The notes below the pieces were generated by a model. That model was not told where the DNA came from. It saw only the letters and a program-made list of their open reading frames with translations, and made no database searches. A stretch of DNA of 64,000 bases from Perkinsus olseni (lineage: Eukaryota; Perkinsozoa; Perkinsida; Perkinsidae), in the NCBI GenBank assembly GCA_013115135.1, contig JABANP010000098.1, positions 78,268-142,267 of the forward strand. The letters run 5' to 3'. Positions 32,171-42,478 of the stretch are shown piece by piece. How positions within the stretch are numbered: the stretch's first letter is position 1; each line of letters begins with the position of its first letter. Position numbers and translations under genes: made by a program.

Positions 32171-33666
32171 TCACCAGGGCTCGTCAGACTCGGCATCTTC
32201 CCCGCTGGAATCCTCACCAGACGACTCATCCTCCTCTTCCTCGTACTGAGCTTGCTTGTCCCCAACAAAGCCCGTCGGCAGGCCCATAGACCGCATCAAA
32301 GCCAGCGTGGGGTCTTCATCCTGGACGTCCTCCTCTTCTACCACTTTCCTTCGCTTCGGTGACCCCTTCCCCACCTCGGGAGTGCCCTTCTCTGCCGGGT
32401 TTCTGATGCAGGTGAGGAGCGTCCGAGGGCCCATCTGGTCCGATATTTGCGTAGAGAAGTCCGCGACAGTGTGGGTACTCGAGCCGTCCGCCCCGCAACC
32501 TTCCAAGTAGGCGCTGAGTATCCGGACTTCCGCCGTGCAGTCGTAACACCGGCAAAGGCCTGCCTCTAACAGCGGCTCGTCAGGGCCTTTCAAGTTACTT
32601 GGTCTCTCATAAACGGCAGTGCGGAGAACCTGGACACGACGTCGCTACGGTTGGAGCCCTCCTCTGCGCTCTTACGGTGTTGAAGTAGGCCATGGCTTCG
32701 CCGAACTCTTCATTATCGTACCTAAAGCACGCCGCTGATGGCAATGACCCCTCGAGGGTCGGTGAAGGCGAGAATATCGAAAGCCCCCCTCGTCCGGTAG
32801 TACTCTATTATCGGAGCGTCCGGTGTGTCGATCGTCAGCCTTGCCTCCGTTGTGGTCTGGGCGCCCCAAATAGGGTAGTTAACTCTCCCGGACGCGTAGC
32901 TGACCTTGCCCTCGGTGTACGGCAGTCTGAGGAACCAAAGTCCCTAAAAAGTTCGTTTGGAGTGGTACGACGACTACCTGAATTTCATCAGAGCCTTCTG
33001 TGGTTTCATAGCCTTCCACCAAGCCAGTTGGGCCGACATGTCCGCCATCACCACTGAAGGACGCCATCTGCCACAGTGGGAACTCAGCAGCAGCAAACTT
33101 ACTTTTCTCGTTCTCATCAAAGGTCTGCCCCTGCCAGTTGCCACTGCGGATATCACTGATGAGAAGCACTGGAGTACTGCTGTCCCGATACCGGCTGCTC
33201 CGGGCTGAGGATGAACCAATGATCCTACCGGCGAAGAAGTCATGGTCATCACCTCGGTCGATGTCGAACTTCTCTTGGATGAGCCGGAGTGACCCCGGGT
33301 CTTCTGCTGCCATCCTCCTCAGAGGTTCAGCGAAAGGAGTGGTATCGAAGAGTTCGAACGAAAGAGGTTGACGACCATGATAGTGTCGATAGGCCTGAGC
33401 ACGACGGTCCTGGCTAGGGTATCTTAGGTCGACCATGGACTTACATTGACGAGGCGGATGAGGACCGGTATATGGTCCCCCGGGCCAGCCCCGACGTAAA
33501 CCACCAATGCTGCTGCGTTCGAGCCATACGCCATGAGGAACTCCAGCTCAGCTAGCAGGAGCTTGCCTGAGAAATGCAAGGATCGACCTAAGATTCTCTC
33601 GTCAGCGCTGTGAAGAATTAGCATCCGACTCACGCTGGCCCCAATGCAGAGTTGATTTATCCTCAT
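32171..33666 (-). CDS. Poxvirus VP39-family cap 2'-O-methyltransferase
   Basis: The minus-strand gene starts at the ATG at 33666. Exon 1 shows FSGKLLLAELEFLMAYG and the SAM-binding loop LVVYVGAGPGDHIPVL. After an intron come FELFDTTPFAEPL, a long insert, then VLLISDIRSG. Next come MSAQLAWWKAMKPQKALMKF, RLPYTEGKVSYASGRVNYPI with TTTEARL, and finally EEFGEAMAYFNTVLRTA. These are, in order, motif I, the 'LISDIRS' acceptor-strand motif, the lysine-bearing segment and the 'EARL' motif of the VP39/PARP-regulatory family, which methylates the 2'-OH of cap-adjacent nucleotides. A C-terminal extension has EDPTLALMRSMGLPTGF and an acidic tail ending at 32171. The family is clear; in vivo role and partners are not. 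One intron (32722-32794) appears to begin with GA. Confidence 0.8.
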
Positions 33667-34071
33667 TTTCTCGCCGATGGTAGACCCTCCGTTTTGTTAA
33701 ATTGATTTCTCGGCGGAACTCGGGATGGAAGCCCAGACGCGGACTGACTATCCAAGTAGCGGCAGAGGGGATCTGTCAGACGCTGACCACAGTGCGGGTT
33801 ACCTGAAGGAGGCTCAACTGTGCCGACCCAATCCGTGAATCACCGGCTCAACCTCAAGATACCACTTACTACCCTGGATGCAGTCCCGAGCGTGCTGCGC
33901 CGCTTCAGCGAAGTCAGGCTCCCAACTACCGCGATCGTCCGACTTGTACATGAGGTTCTTCGACGAGCTGCTCTCACCTGCCGCACGAGAGCTCCCCCTC
34001 GGGCCTGCTTAAGAGGCCTTACCTTCGGCAACCGTTGGCCGTTTCTTGCCTTCCGAAGAACGACGACCCAT
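33663..34071 (-). CDS. Small unidentified protein overlapping the next start
   Basis: The minus-strand gene starts at the ATG at 34071. Exons read MGRRSSEGKKRPTVAEG, SSKNLMYKSDDRGSWEPDFA with EAAQHARDCIQ, then VEPPSGNPHCGQRLTDPLC and SQSASGLPSRVPPRNQF, with a TGA at 33663-33665. Two GT-AG introns of about 45 and 55 bases keep frame. The product is about 95 residues, basic and without a recognised motif. Its stop codon overlaps the start codon of the VP39-family gene in the sequence ATGA (33663-33666). Either the two are translated from one transcript or are resolved by trans-splicing, or the exon model of this tail is wrong. Confidence 0.5.
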
Positions 34072-34381
34072 CACGCAACCAACTGAACCAACTTCGAAAG
34101 CTGCGCAGGAATTCAGAGTCGCCCAAGACAGGAACCAGCTCCTAGAGGGCTTGCCCTGAACAGGTCTGTAACAAATTCCACACTAATCCGTTATCTATAT
34201 CTATCCTACTGGTCGAAATTGGACAGCTACGAAGCGACACGGCTGCGATCCTGAAGGTAACTAACCCAACACTAAGGCGCAATAATCGTGACAAAATATT
34301 ATACTTTTTCTTGCTCATCATCCTCACTGTACTAGAGAACTACTTCCAGGACTTTAATAACGCACTACTGGCAATACCAAA

Positions 34382-36723
34382 TTACTGCTTGAGAGCTCGG
34401 CCTTCGCTCCGCTCAAAAGGCTCAACTATGAAGGGATGGGCCAGGGCCTCTTCCGGAGTGATTCTGTGCTTCGGGTTGAGGTTGGTCATCTGCTCCACGA
34501 GGTCAACAAACTGTTTTGTCTTGTTCTCGAACCATCGCTTGTTCGGGTCGGAGTCCGACAGCTTACGTGTACTGTGCAGGATCCTCGCCTTAAGGGAGTC
34601 CGAGCCCGGAGTGAAGGTAGTAATGACCTTCACACCACCGCCCTTCTGTTGCCATAGGAAGTCACATTGGTCGTTGAAGTGGTTGCGCATCTCCACAAAC
34701 TTGGACGCTCTGATTTGCTTGTGGGGGAACTTCCCCTTGGCGTCCTGGATCTGCTTGAGCATGTCGTTGTTGTTGCGACCCTGGAAAAGTATCTTTCCCG
34801 TCCACAGCTCGAACAGAGTGCATCCAATCGCCCACATGTCGATAGCATAATCGTACTTGTGATAGCCGAGCATGATCTCAGGGGCCCGGTAGAATCTTGA
34901 GACAAGATACTCGACCATCTCCTGAGCCTCGTGGATCTCGCACGCACTGCCAAGATCGCAGATCTTCAAGTGGCCGTGGTTTTTTGAAATTAAAATATTA
35001 TCAGGCTTGATGTCAGCATGAATGACCTTGCAGCTCTTCATGTGCTTCAGACCGAGCAGGAGCTGTCGAGAGTAGGACCAGACCGCCTTCGGATTCAAAC
35101 CGCGCTCGCCCGGCCGAGCATACTTCTTCATAGCCTCTCGGAGATTGCTCCACAGGGACTCGAAGACCAGGCATAGATGACCCTGGTAGTTGAAGGTACG
35201 AAGGAGGCGGACGATGTGGCTTCGATCTCGGCCGGACTTGTCCTTGGCCATCGTCTCATCAGCGGCGTCATTGAGTTTGGTGAGGATGCGGACCTCCTTC
35301 TCGGCAGCCTTGCGCATCATGTCGTTACGACGGATGACCTTGATGGCTACATCTTGCAACCTAAAAATGGACAATGTCTAGCGGAGCGAAGCAGGCAGGA
35401 AGCTTACGATTGCGTATCCTTGCATTTAACAACGTTTGAGAAGACCCCCTTGCCGACATCAGAGTCGCTCGAGGTGAGCACGACGTAGCGACCGTCCATA
35501 GTCTCGAGATGGCCCGGGGACGAAGTACCTGTAGAAACGGGGTCGACCAGGGGCGTCGAGGAGGTAAGAGAACAATACCTACCCTTCCTTATCGTCGTTC
35601 TGTCCATCCTCCTCTTGCACGCCCATCTCCTTCTGCTTCGACCTCTCATCGTAGATCTCCTTAGCCCTCTTCAACATGATGTTGACCTCCGCGTCCGTCA
35701 CTTGAGCCTTCTCATCCGACACCAAGGCGTTGGCAGTTTCCGCCGCCTTCCGTCGCATGGTCTCATCCGCAGCCTCCTTAAGGCGCCTGATCTCCGCCAG
35801 GGCCTTGGCCTGAGTTGCAGCCATCTTGGCCTTGAGCGCTGCAAGCCCGGACGGCAGGGCGGCAGCCGCAGCAGACGTCGACGAAGACTTGTCCTCTTCA
35901 CGCTCGGGTGTCTCGTCTGATGACGAAGGGGATTCATTCTCATTAGGGTGGGGGACAGACGGTGAGCTCAAGTCGCTGACGGACATCATTCCCTTGTCGC
36001 TCTCATCGTCAGGGCTTGGCACAGCGCCGAGCATTATGCTCTCCTTGCCGCTGGTCACACTCACGCTGCCGCCTGAAATAACAACAAGACAAATGCAGCA
36101 ACAGCCCATCCCTCACCGACTGACTCACCAATGGACGGCTTAGCGCTGATATCTCTTTCACGTTTCTTGGCCATCTCCCGCTCCGTCAGTTGCCGTTGTA
36201 GCTTTCGTCGCTCCTCTCGCCGTTTCTGAATTGCCGCGTCCGAGTTGGCATCCATCGCCTCCATAGAAGACTCCAAGGCGTCGACCAGCTTCTCGTCCAT
36301 CTCAACGTCCTCAGAGTGGTGACTTGCACTTCTAGACCTCTTGACACTCCTACTGCGGCTTCTGTGACGTCTGTAGCCCTGCCTGTCACCGCGCATACTG
36401 CTGCCCTCGCGACTGCGATCGTAGTCCCGATGGGGCCTGTCGTCATCCCGAGAACCTCCTCTGCGGTGCTCATGCTGATGATGACGATGGTAGTCACGAG
36501 ACGATGACCTTAGCTCACGATCGCGGACGTAGTCCGACCGACTTCTTGGGATATCGTCGGAGGGCCCACCACGACGGGAATCCGCCCCCTTACGGTCGTA
36601 GCCGCCGCCGCCCGCCCTCCGGCTGTTCGCGCTTCCAGCGTCTCGATGTCGGTAGTCCTTGTCGTCATGGTGGTGGTTGAAGGAGTCACTGCGTCCACGC
36701 TGTGTTGCTCTGCTGCTAGACAT
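34382..36723 (-). CDS. PRP4-type (PRPF4B-like) serine/threonine kinase
   Basis: The minus-strand gene starts at the ATG at 36723. The head is rich in Arg, Ser, His and Asp (RHRSRSRSVKRSRSASHHSE) and is followed by a charged coiled coil (KLVDALESSMEAMDANSDAA, RREERRKLQRQL) and an acidic Ser-rich linker. The kinase domain spans several exons: the glycine loop region (DSDVGKGVFSNVVKC), VAIKVIRRNDMMRK with the catalytic lysine, HADIKPDNILI, KICDLGSA, YLVSRFYRAPEIMLGYHKYD and MWAIGCTLFELWTGKILF. It ends at a TAA at 34382-34384. HADIKPDN and the SRFYRAPE activation loop are typical of PRP4 kinases, which phosphorylate spliceosomal PRP6/PRP31 during B-complex formation. All catalytic residues seen are intact. 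The SR-like head also fits PRPF4B. Confidence 0.88.
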
Positions 36724-36822
36724 AGCACGTAAGTAGCGAAGAAGAGGGCCAGCACGGACACTGAAAGCTCAAAGTGAGAACATGCACACGCACGACCTAT
36801 TCTGCATCTAACGCGAGTCAAG

Positions 36823-37101
36823 CTAAGAAGCGCCTAGAGGTTCACACCTCGCATCCCGAGCCATTTTCAACACTACCAATGAACTCAATTCCAGCGAGGA
36901 CTCAGCCGCCTCCTGACGCTGATTAATAGCAGCGCAGTAGCCCCTCCCTCCAAGGCGGGTAGTACGGGTGATGATGATGATAAGGTCCCCAGGGACGAAA
37001 CCTATCACCAGTGCAACGACGATGAGACAGTGAGAGGTCAACCCAGCTCGCCGTGATGCACCTTTCAGGATGGTGAAGCAGCTCTTCCTGGCCGCCGTCA
37101 T
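36823..37101 (-). CDS. Candidate small membrane protein
   Basis: A 92-codon open frame carries one hydrophobic stretch (CLIVVALVIGFVPGDLIIII) and a hydrophilic C-terminus. No family was recognised, and there is no independent support beyond the open frame and its position 100 bases upstream of the kinase gene on the same strand. It may be an upstream exon or a chance frame. Confidence 0.25.
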   Translation of the reverse strand: MTAARKSCFTILKGASRRAGLTSHCLIVVALVIGFVPGDLIIIITRTTRLGGRGYCAAINQRQEAAESSLELSSLVVLKMARDARCEPLGAS

Positions 37102-37871
37102 TCAAGTGAGGCCGCTGGGCTGTTATCTAGGCACAACAAACGGTCCAAGGCGACGATCAGGGTTAGCAAGATCCGAAGAGCTACGGACTGGCACCAGGAA
37201 GCCTTACACTAGGGGAGGCCTCAAGGAGAATCTCAGAAGGAAAGACGCTCCTTAATGTGAGGAAAGGACGACCCCCTTTCTACTGCGACCGCACCTACGC
37301 TGGGTATCATGAAATCTTCCGAGTGCGCAAAAGCCAAGGTAAGATACCCTCGGCAGAGGGTGAGGGTGGGTGATACTAAGGCATTGGCCCCGATAGAGAA
37401 GTTTTAGGAAATCCTGAGAGGATGCACCAACCTGACTTACTGCAACACGCAAGTGGTCAAACGATCCAGCCGGGGAAGCCTGTAAGGGAATTCAAGATTT
37501 GGCAAGATTGCAAGATATCTATCAGCGCGGTCAGGCGATTCTCCGACACCAGAGCACTGGTTCCCTTGCTCTTCAGTTATACCATAGACTCATCGCTATT
37601 CGCGGACAGTTGACGTAAGTGACAGGATGCGGCTCGGAACTTGTCTGCATCGGGTTTCCCGATGAGGCCCTCCCGGGCCTTCCGAAACCACTCCGTCGTA
37701 TCAGCCAGACTGAACGTAACATCACCTTAGACGCATAGGGCTCACTCTAGGCCGAGACTCGGCGTATCCTTGCGTCCACAGAGGTGATGCTTCTTTCGCG
37801 TTCGTCCCCCGAAAGTGAGTTTAAAGCTTCCTGGCAGGTGTGCCCAAAGTGCTGCCTTGCTGCAGTAGTGT
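37102..37871. other. Divergent intergenic region
   Basis: This separates the minus-strand kinase side from the plus-strand hydrolase gene. Frames at 37422-37613 and 37747-38301 overlap the hydrolase or lack motifs. It is likely to hold the promoter of the hydrolase gene, but no recognisable element was seen. Confidence 0.4.
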
Positions 37872-39598
37872 ATGTTGTTTTACTTCTCCCTGGCTGTCCC
37901 ATTCTTTGGGTTCTTCGCCTTCGTCCTCTATGCCGGCCTGCTCCTGGCCTTCTATGGTCTGACCTACTACAAACCTCTTCCGGACAGCTGCGCCGACTGC
38001 CTTCAGTGCGGCAACTACGTGCTTCAGGCTGGCGTCTTGAGATGGCTGTGGAACCTGTTTCTTCTTTTCGTCCTCCTAGGAGCCACTTTGTATATTCGGT
38101 CGGGCCACTCGACGCCACGACTTCAATTTTCGGACAAGATTGCGTGGATCGTTCGAAGGTGCCATACACTGAGGAAGGGCTTCTGGCCGACCTTTGCGGC
38201 TTTCGACGGTCACAGCCAGTCGGCAATGTTTGCAGTCTGGCCTGGGATGACTCTGGCCTTGAAGAGGGCCACGGTGGAATTTGAAAGGGAGGATTTGACA
38301 ATGGAAGATGGCGGGACGATCGCCTTGGATTGGGCCGTGGAGGCAGAGGAGATTCCTGAAGACGCGCCGGTTCTGATACTCCTGCCCGGTGTGGTGGGGG
38401 AGTCGCACAACCCCTATATGAAGTCGTTGATCCACTACTGTCGCTGCAGACGGCAATGGCGGTTTGTTTGCAAGAATTGGCGGGGTTTCGGAGGCTCGGA
38501 ACTGACGGATGAGAAGCAGATTCCCGAGGCCTGGGATGCTCGCAGCGTGAAGGATTTGTTCCAGTGTGTTCAGCATGTACATGAAAGATACCCCCGGGCC
38601 AAGGTGCTCGGCTGCGGCTTCTCCCTTAGGGGCGAGCATGATGTCCTCTCTCGTGGGCCACTACAAAGAGGAGCTCAACGGCGTCGTTGCTGGGGTGGTC
38701 TGCCTCTCTGGGCCCTGCTCGTACGAGACTGCGATGAACCGGATGTACCATCTCAAGCCCTTACCATACGACTGGATCAACATGGGAGTGTTGTGGAAGA
38801 ACATGAGGAAGTACGTAGAGAGTCCTGATTCTAGATGGCGGGACACTCTAGGAGACAAGCAGCTGATGCTGATAGACGAGGTCATGTGCCAAAGGCAAAG
38901 TCCGAAGGAGTTTTATAATATGCTAATGCCGGCTAACGCTTGGGTTTGGCACAATTTAGTGACCATAAAGTTCCTGGGCTACAAGACAGTGGAAGAGTAC
39001 GCTCGTGAGATGAGCCTGTATGCACTGAAGGCTCTGTCCATGATAGAAACGCCGACGTTATTGCTGTATGCTGATGATGATCCGGTGGTCCCCCACCGTA
39101 CTCGACGTGGGAGTACGAGGCTGAGGCTAAGGACAGTCCTGGCTGTGTGGTGGCTAGGTGCTCTCGAGGAGGGCATTGTGGCTTCTTTAGTGGTAGTAGT
39201 AAGGGTGTTGGTATGAGCAAAATATAACTTTGTCTCTCTCAGGTCCATTGTGCCGCAGCTGGAAGAATCGCGTGACCTTCGAGTTCTTGGCCAACGCGCT
39301 TGATGGTCCGGCCTCCTCGAAGCAGCAGCAGCCCGATGAGTCTCGAGCACCAGCTCAACTACAAGTCGCTGAGGATGACAGGCGTCTCTTACTGTCGCGT
39401 CCCGTGCGGCTGCTCGGTGCTCCTACGACCCCTCCTTCCCATCCGCCGTCCCTCCCTGCGGTGGCGGTGGATCCAGTTGTCAGATTTGTAACCGTTACTT
39501 GTGTTATTATGCTCCCATTGCTACTGTGCTCCCGTGTTTCAATCAATACTGGGTCTTCCAATCAGAGAACACCATTTCGGGCGGCTTGGGGTGTCTAG
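37872..39598 (+). CDS. ABHD-type alpha/beta hydrolase, membrane-anchored
   Basis: The ATG at 37872 begins two hydrophobic helices (LAVPFFGFFAFVLYAGLLLA, WLWNLFLLFVLLGATLYI). The hydrolase core follows: APVLILLPGVVGESHNPYMK (oxyanion strand), FVCKNWRGFGGSEL, LGCGFSLGAS (nucleophile elbow, catalytic Ser), LLLYADDDPVVPP (catalytic Asp) and RGGHCGFFSG (catalytic His). This is the ABHD1/2/3 layout of lipases and esterases. The frame shifts by +1 inside the elbow (CTT AGG GGC at 38625-38633) and by -1 at a C5 run (39090-39094), so the flanks share one frame and the middle 465 bases use another. A GT-AG intron follows the His motif, and the gene closes at TAG 39596-39598. Pseudogene, recoding and sequence error are all possible. 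Confidence 0.75.
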
Positions 39599-39757
39599 TG
39601 ACCAGGATTATCTCAGGCTTTGGGAGAGGCGATGCGCTGCGCAGTATGATAGGAGCGTAGGTGTTGATTCGATCGCTGTATGTGCTAGGGTCTCTTCGGT
39701 TACTGTCCAAATTGCCATACCACACCTCCACCTACTCCTCTGCCCAAAACGTATCCT

Positions 39758-42478
39758 ATGACCATCCGCGGAACTCGCTTCACTGACTCCAACGTCACAA
39801 TGCACAGAGGGTCCTCCTCCCGTGTCCGAGCGGCTATGCCGCGCAGACTGCCTCCCGCCGTGAGTAGCGATCCCTCGGGAGCTGTTGTTGTTACTGCGGC
39901 TGCTAGCAGCAAGCATGGTACCACTAGTACTCTTGAAGAGACTCCCAGTGCCAGAGTTGAAGCCGTGGCTGGGGACACTGGTGGTCCTGGTGGTGGCGAG
40001 GTTCAATGCGCTGCTACGAGCCGCAAGGCTCCCGTTAAGGCCGAGAAGCTGCTGAACGTGCTAGTGCAACAGCTGAGCTGTGCCGAGCATGTGGCGTTCA
40101 ATCTCCTGGACGGGGTCCGCTGTGACGCGACCCACGTGTCCTTCTTCTGTCGCGAGTACTTCAACACGGCAGCTCTTGACGCTGGCCTTACTATGTCCAA
40201 GTATTGTTCGGTAGCCGTGGTCGACACTCGCCTGAAGAGGCAGATCAAGATGGCCATGGTCCTCGAGATGTGCGCCGTGGCGCTCTGTGCTATTGTGTGC
40301 GCTGTAACGTCGCAGTCTGCCGAGTGGGCTCAGCTGGTACCGCTGGTGGTGAAGGCTAGGCTCAGGGCTTTACTGCAGCATGTGCATGAGAATGTACTCC
40401 TTCTTATGGACTACGTGTGCCAGAGGGCAGTGGAGTTCCCTGGCGACTTCGAGACCAACCCCTACAGTATCGTCAACTTCGACCTCAACATCCTCTATCT
40501 TGCTAAGCGCTATAGAGCCATGGGCAAGGCAGGCCACCTCAACGCCCTCTCCCAGAACAACGATGAGGCGGAGAACCTCCTGAAGCAGATGTGCAGGTCT
40601 CTGTCGGGCCCACCCCCCGGTCGGGTACGCGGGGCTGCCTTCGCCACGAGCACTCTGGGGGACCAGGTCAGCACTCTGGTCACTGAGGTCCTCGAGACAG
40701 CCCACAAGAGCTCCTTTGCCACCATCCGCGGAAGGTTCCTGCAAGCCTTGAGGTTCCGCCCAGTCGAAGGGCCTGTGTATGAGCGTTACGAGAAAGTACC
40801 GGCGGCCTCGGACAGGTCCACCGTGTTGATCACGACATGCTTCGAGCCCCTGCCGCCGATGCTACCGCACTTGATCAGGATGAAGCCTCTACTGCCAGCC
40901 CATCACAGCGGTGTGTCCGGGTATACTGCCGTTATCGACCTGGACGAGACCTTGGTCCACTACTCGGAGGCTGAGGGCAGTGGCGGCCGCTTCGAGATGC
41001 GCCCTGGCTGTATAGAGTTCCTCTCGGGACTCCAAGCCTTGGGGTATGAGATTGTGGTCTTCACAGCGGCTACTCAGGACTACGCCGACTGGGTCGTGGA
41101 CCAGCTGGAGACCTTGCCGGGGGTGCTGGTGCACCATCGGTTGTATCGTCAGCATGCCCTGCCGTGGGGACCTATTTTCGTCAAGGACTTAGCCAGGCTG
41201 GGTCGTAAACTCGACCGGACTATCATCCTCGATAACGTGAAGGAGAACTTCATGCTGCAGCCTGAGCATGGTATCTTCATATACCCTTGGTACAGCGAAG
41301 GGGACGACACAGCCCTGTTCGACCTGCTGCCTCTTTTCGAGGAGCTCGTCGTGACCAGAGTGTCCGTCCCCTCCATCCTGCACAAGTACAGCGACGAGAT
41401 CCCGTCCTGGGCGGGCTTTGATGGGGTTGATATTGAAGAGTGCGGCGTGGCTAATCAACTGGCCCTTGCAGCTGCGACCATTCCTGAGGACGGCGGGGTC
41501 CTGGCGCCCGGCAATAGGATTACCGGAGCCTTCCAAGCCCCTCCGCCACCAGCAGCGTCTCACGCAGCAGCATCATCTTACCAGGCCAAGCCTATGACGG
41601 ACTCCCAGAGGTTCCCCGGCACGCCGATGCGTGCTTACGACACCACCCGGACCGACAAGTCATCAGCAGCAGCAGGCTTGGATACCACAGTGCGTCTGGA
41701 AAATGCTGGGCATGGGCAGAAACAAGCAGCAGAAGTTGGTCGTAGAGTGGTGGTCATGAGTGCTCAGCCGTCGTCCTCGTCGGTCAACCACAGTGTGATA
41801 CAGAGCACCCCGGTTACCCGGCCATACACTGGCAGGGTCGTTTACGGCGGGACAGGTGAGTTCGGCAGTCAGGCAAGACTTGGGCGATCATCCGTTCTGT
41901 TAGTTACGGCGACTCCCTCCATGACTACTACCACTGCACCGCACACCTCCGGCCAGCGTGTCGTGTATATGGGCCCTCCTAGCATACCCTCGACTCCTGC
42001 GGTGGCTCATCGGCAGGTCTTCCAAGTTGGCTTGCCGCCGTTGACACCGAGTCTTCTATCGCCATACTATCAGCCCGCACAGCAGCAGCAGCAGTCACAT
42101 GCCGCCACAGTGTCGCAGCCGTTCACTGTGAGAGTGCAGTCCGCCACTAGGGCGATTGGGGCGATGCCTGCCAGCCCTGTTATGGGAACTCGCATGATCA
42201 TGAGTGCCGCCAATAAAGTCGCCCAACAGCTCAGCAGGCAGGGAGCCCCTCAGCATCCGCGTCCGGTGGTAGGCAAATTCTCGTACCGAGGGACGGGAGG
42301 TCCTAGACCGCACTGGTGTCCTCAGGTGGCGTCGTGGCAGCAGATGACAGCTCAGTCGGTCCCTGCATCGCCTTTGGTCAGCAGCAGAATCATCACACAG
42401 CCCAGCTTGGTGTCCTCTATTTGGTCACCGAACCTGCAGCAGCAGCAGGCCCGGCATTCTGCGATCATCCGCCTTTGA
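39758..42478 (+). CDS. FCP1/NIF-type (HAD) CTD phosphatase, large and intronless
   Basis: A single open frame of 906 codons runs from the ATG at 39758 to a TGA at 42476-42478. The HAD phosphatase core begins near residue 390: TAVIDLDETLVHYSEA carries the DxDxT/V nucleophile motif (DLDET at about 394-398), followed by FEMRPGCIEFLSGLQALGY, VVFTAATQDYADWV, HRLYRQHALPWGPIFVKDLA and RTIILDNVKENFMLQPEHGI. These are the motifs of SCP/Dullard/NIF phosphatases that act on the RNA polymerase II tail or on SMAD-like or lipin substrates. The first 385 residues are helical with no known domain (possible regulatory head), and the last 330 are Ser/Pro/Gln/Thr-rich. It is far longer than typical SCPs (about 260). 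No intron interrupts it, unlike every neighbour. Confidence 0.85.
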   Translation: MTIRGTRFTDSNVTMHRGSSSRVRAAMPRRLPPAVSSDPSGAVVVTAAASSKHGTTSTLEETPSARVEAVAGDTGGPGGGEVQCAATSRKAPVKAEKLLNVLVQQLSCAEHVAFNLLDGVRCDATHVSFFCREYFNTAALDAGLTMSKYCSVAVVDTRLKRQIKMAMVLEMCAVALCAIVCAVTSQSAEWAQLVPLVVKARLRALLQHVHENVLLLMDYVCQRAVEFPGDFETNPYSIVNFDLNILYLAKRYRAMGKAGHLNALSQNNDEAENLLKQMCRSLSGPPPGRVRGAAFATSTLGDQVSTLVTEVLETAHKSSFATIRGRFLQALRFRPVEGPVYERYEKVPAASDRSTVLITTCFEPLPPMLPHLIRMKPLLPAHHSGVSGYTAVIDLDETLVHYSEAEGSGGRFEMRPGCIEFLSGLQALGYEIVVFTAATQDYADWVVDQLETLPGVLVHHRLYRQHALPWGPIFVKDLARLGRKLDRTIILDNVKENFMLQPEHGIFIYPWYSEGDDTALFDLLPLFEELVVTRVSVPSILHKYSDEIPSWAGFDGVDIEECGVANQLALAAATIPEDGGVLAPGNRITGAFQAPPPPAASHAAASSYQAKPMTDSQRFPGTPMRAYDTTRTDKSSAAAGLDTTVRLENAGHGQKQAAEVGRRVVVMSAQPSSSSVNHSVIQSTPVTRPYTGRVVYGGTGEFGSQARLGRSSVLLVTATPSMTTTTAPHTSGQRVVYMGPPSIPSTPAVAHRQVFQVGLPPLTPSLLSPYYQPAQQQQQSHAATVSQPFTVRVQSATRAIGAMPASPVMGTRMIMSAANKVAQQLSRQGAPQHPRPVVGKFSYRGTGGPRPHWCPQVASWQQMTAQSVPASPLVSSRIITQPSLVSSIWSPNLQQQQARHSAIIRL

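Noticed and set aside
32171..33666. Recent integration of a poxvirus-like element
   Set aside because: Only one gene of the family is present, it is split by several host-type short introns, and neighbours are ordinary nuclear genes.
38600..38634. 26-base intron GTGCTC...CTTAG in the hydrolase
   Set aside because: Splicing it would remove GFSL with the catalytic serine while both sides are otherwise well conserved.
39758..40050. Upstream fusion of the hydrolase and the FCP-type phosphatase
   Set aside because: A TAG at 39596-39598 and 159 bases separate them, and the phosphatase frame opens with its own ATG.
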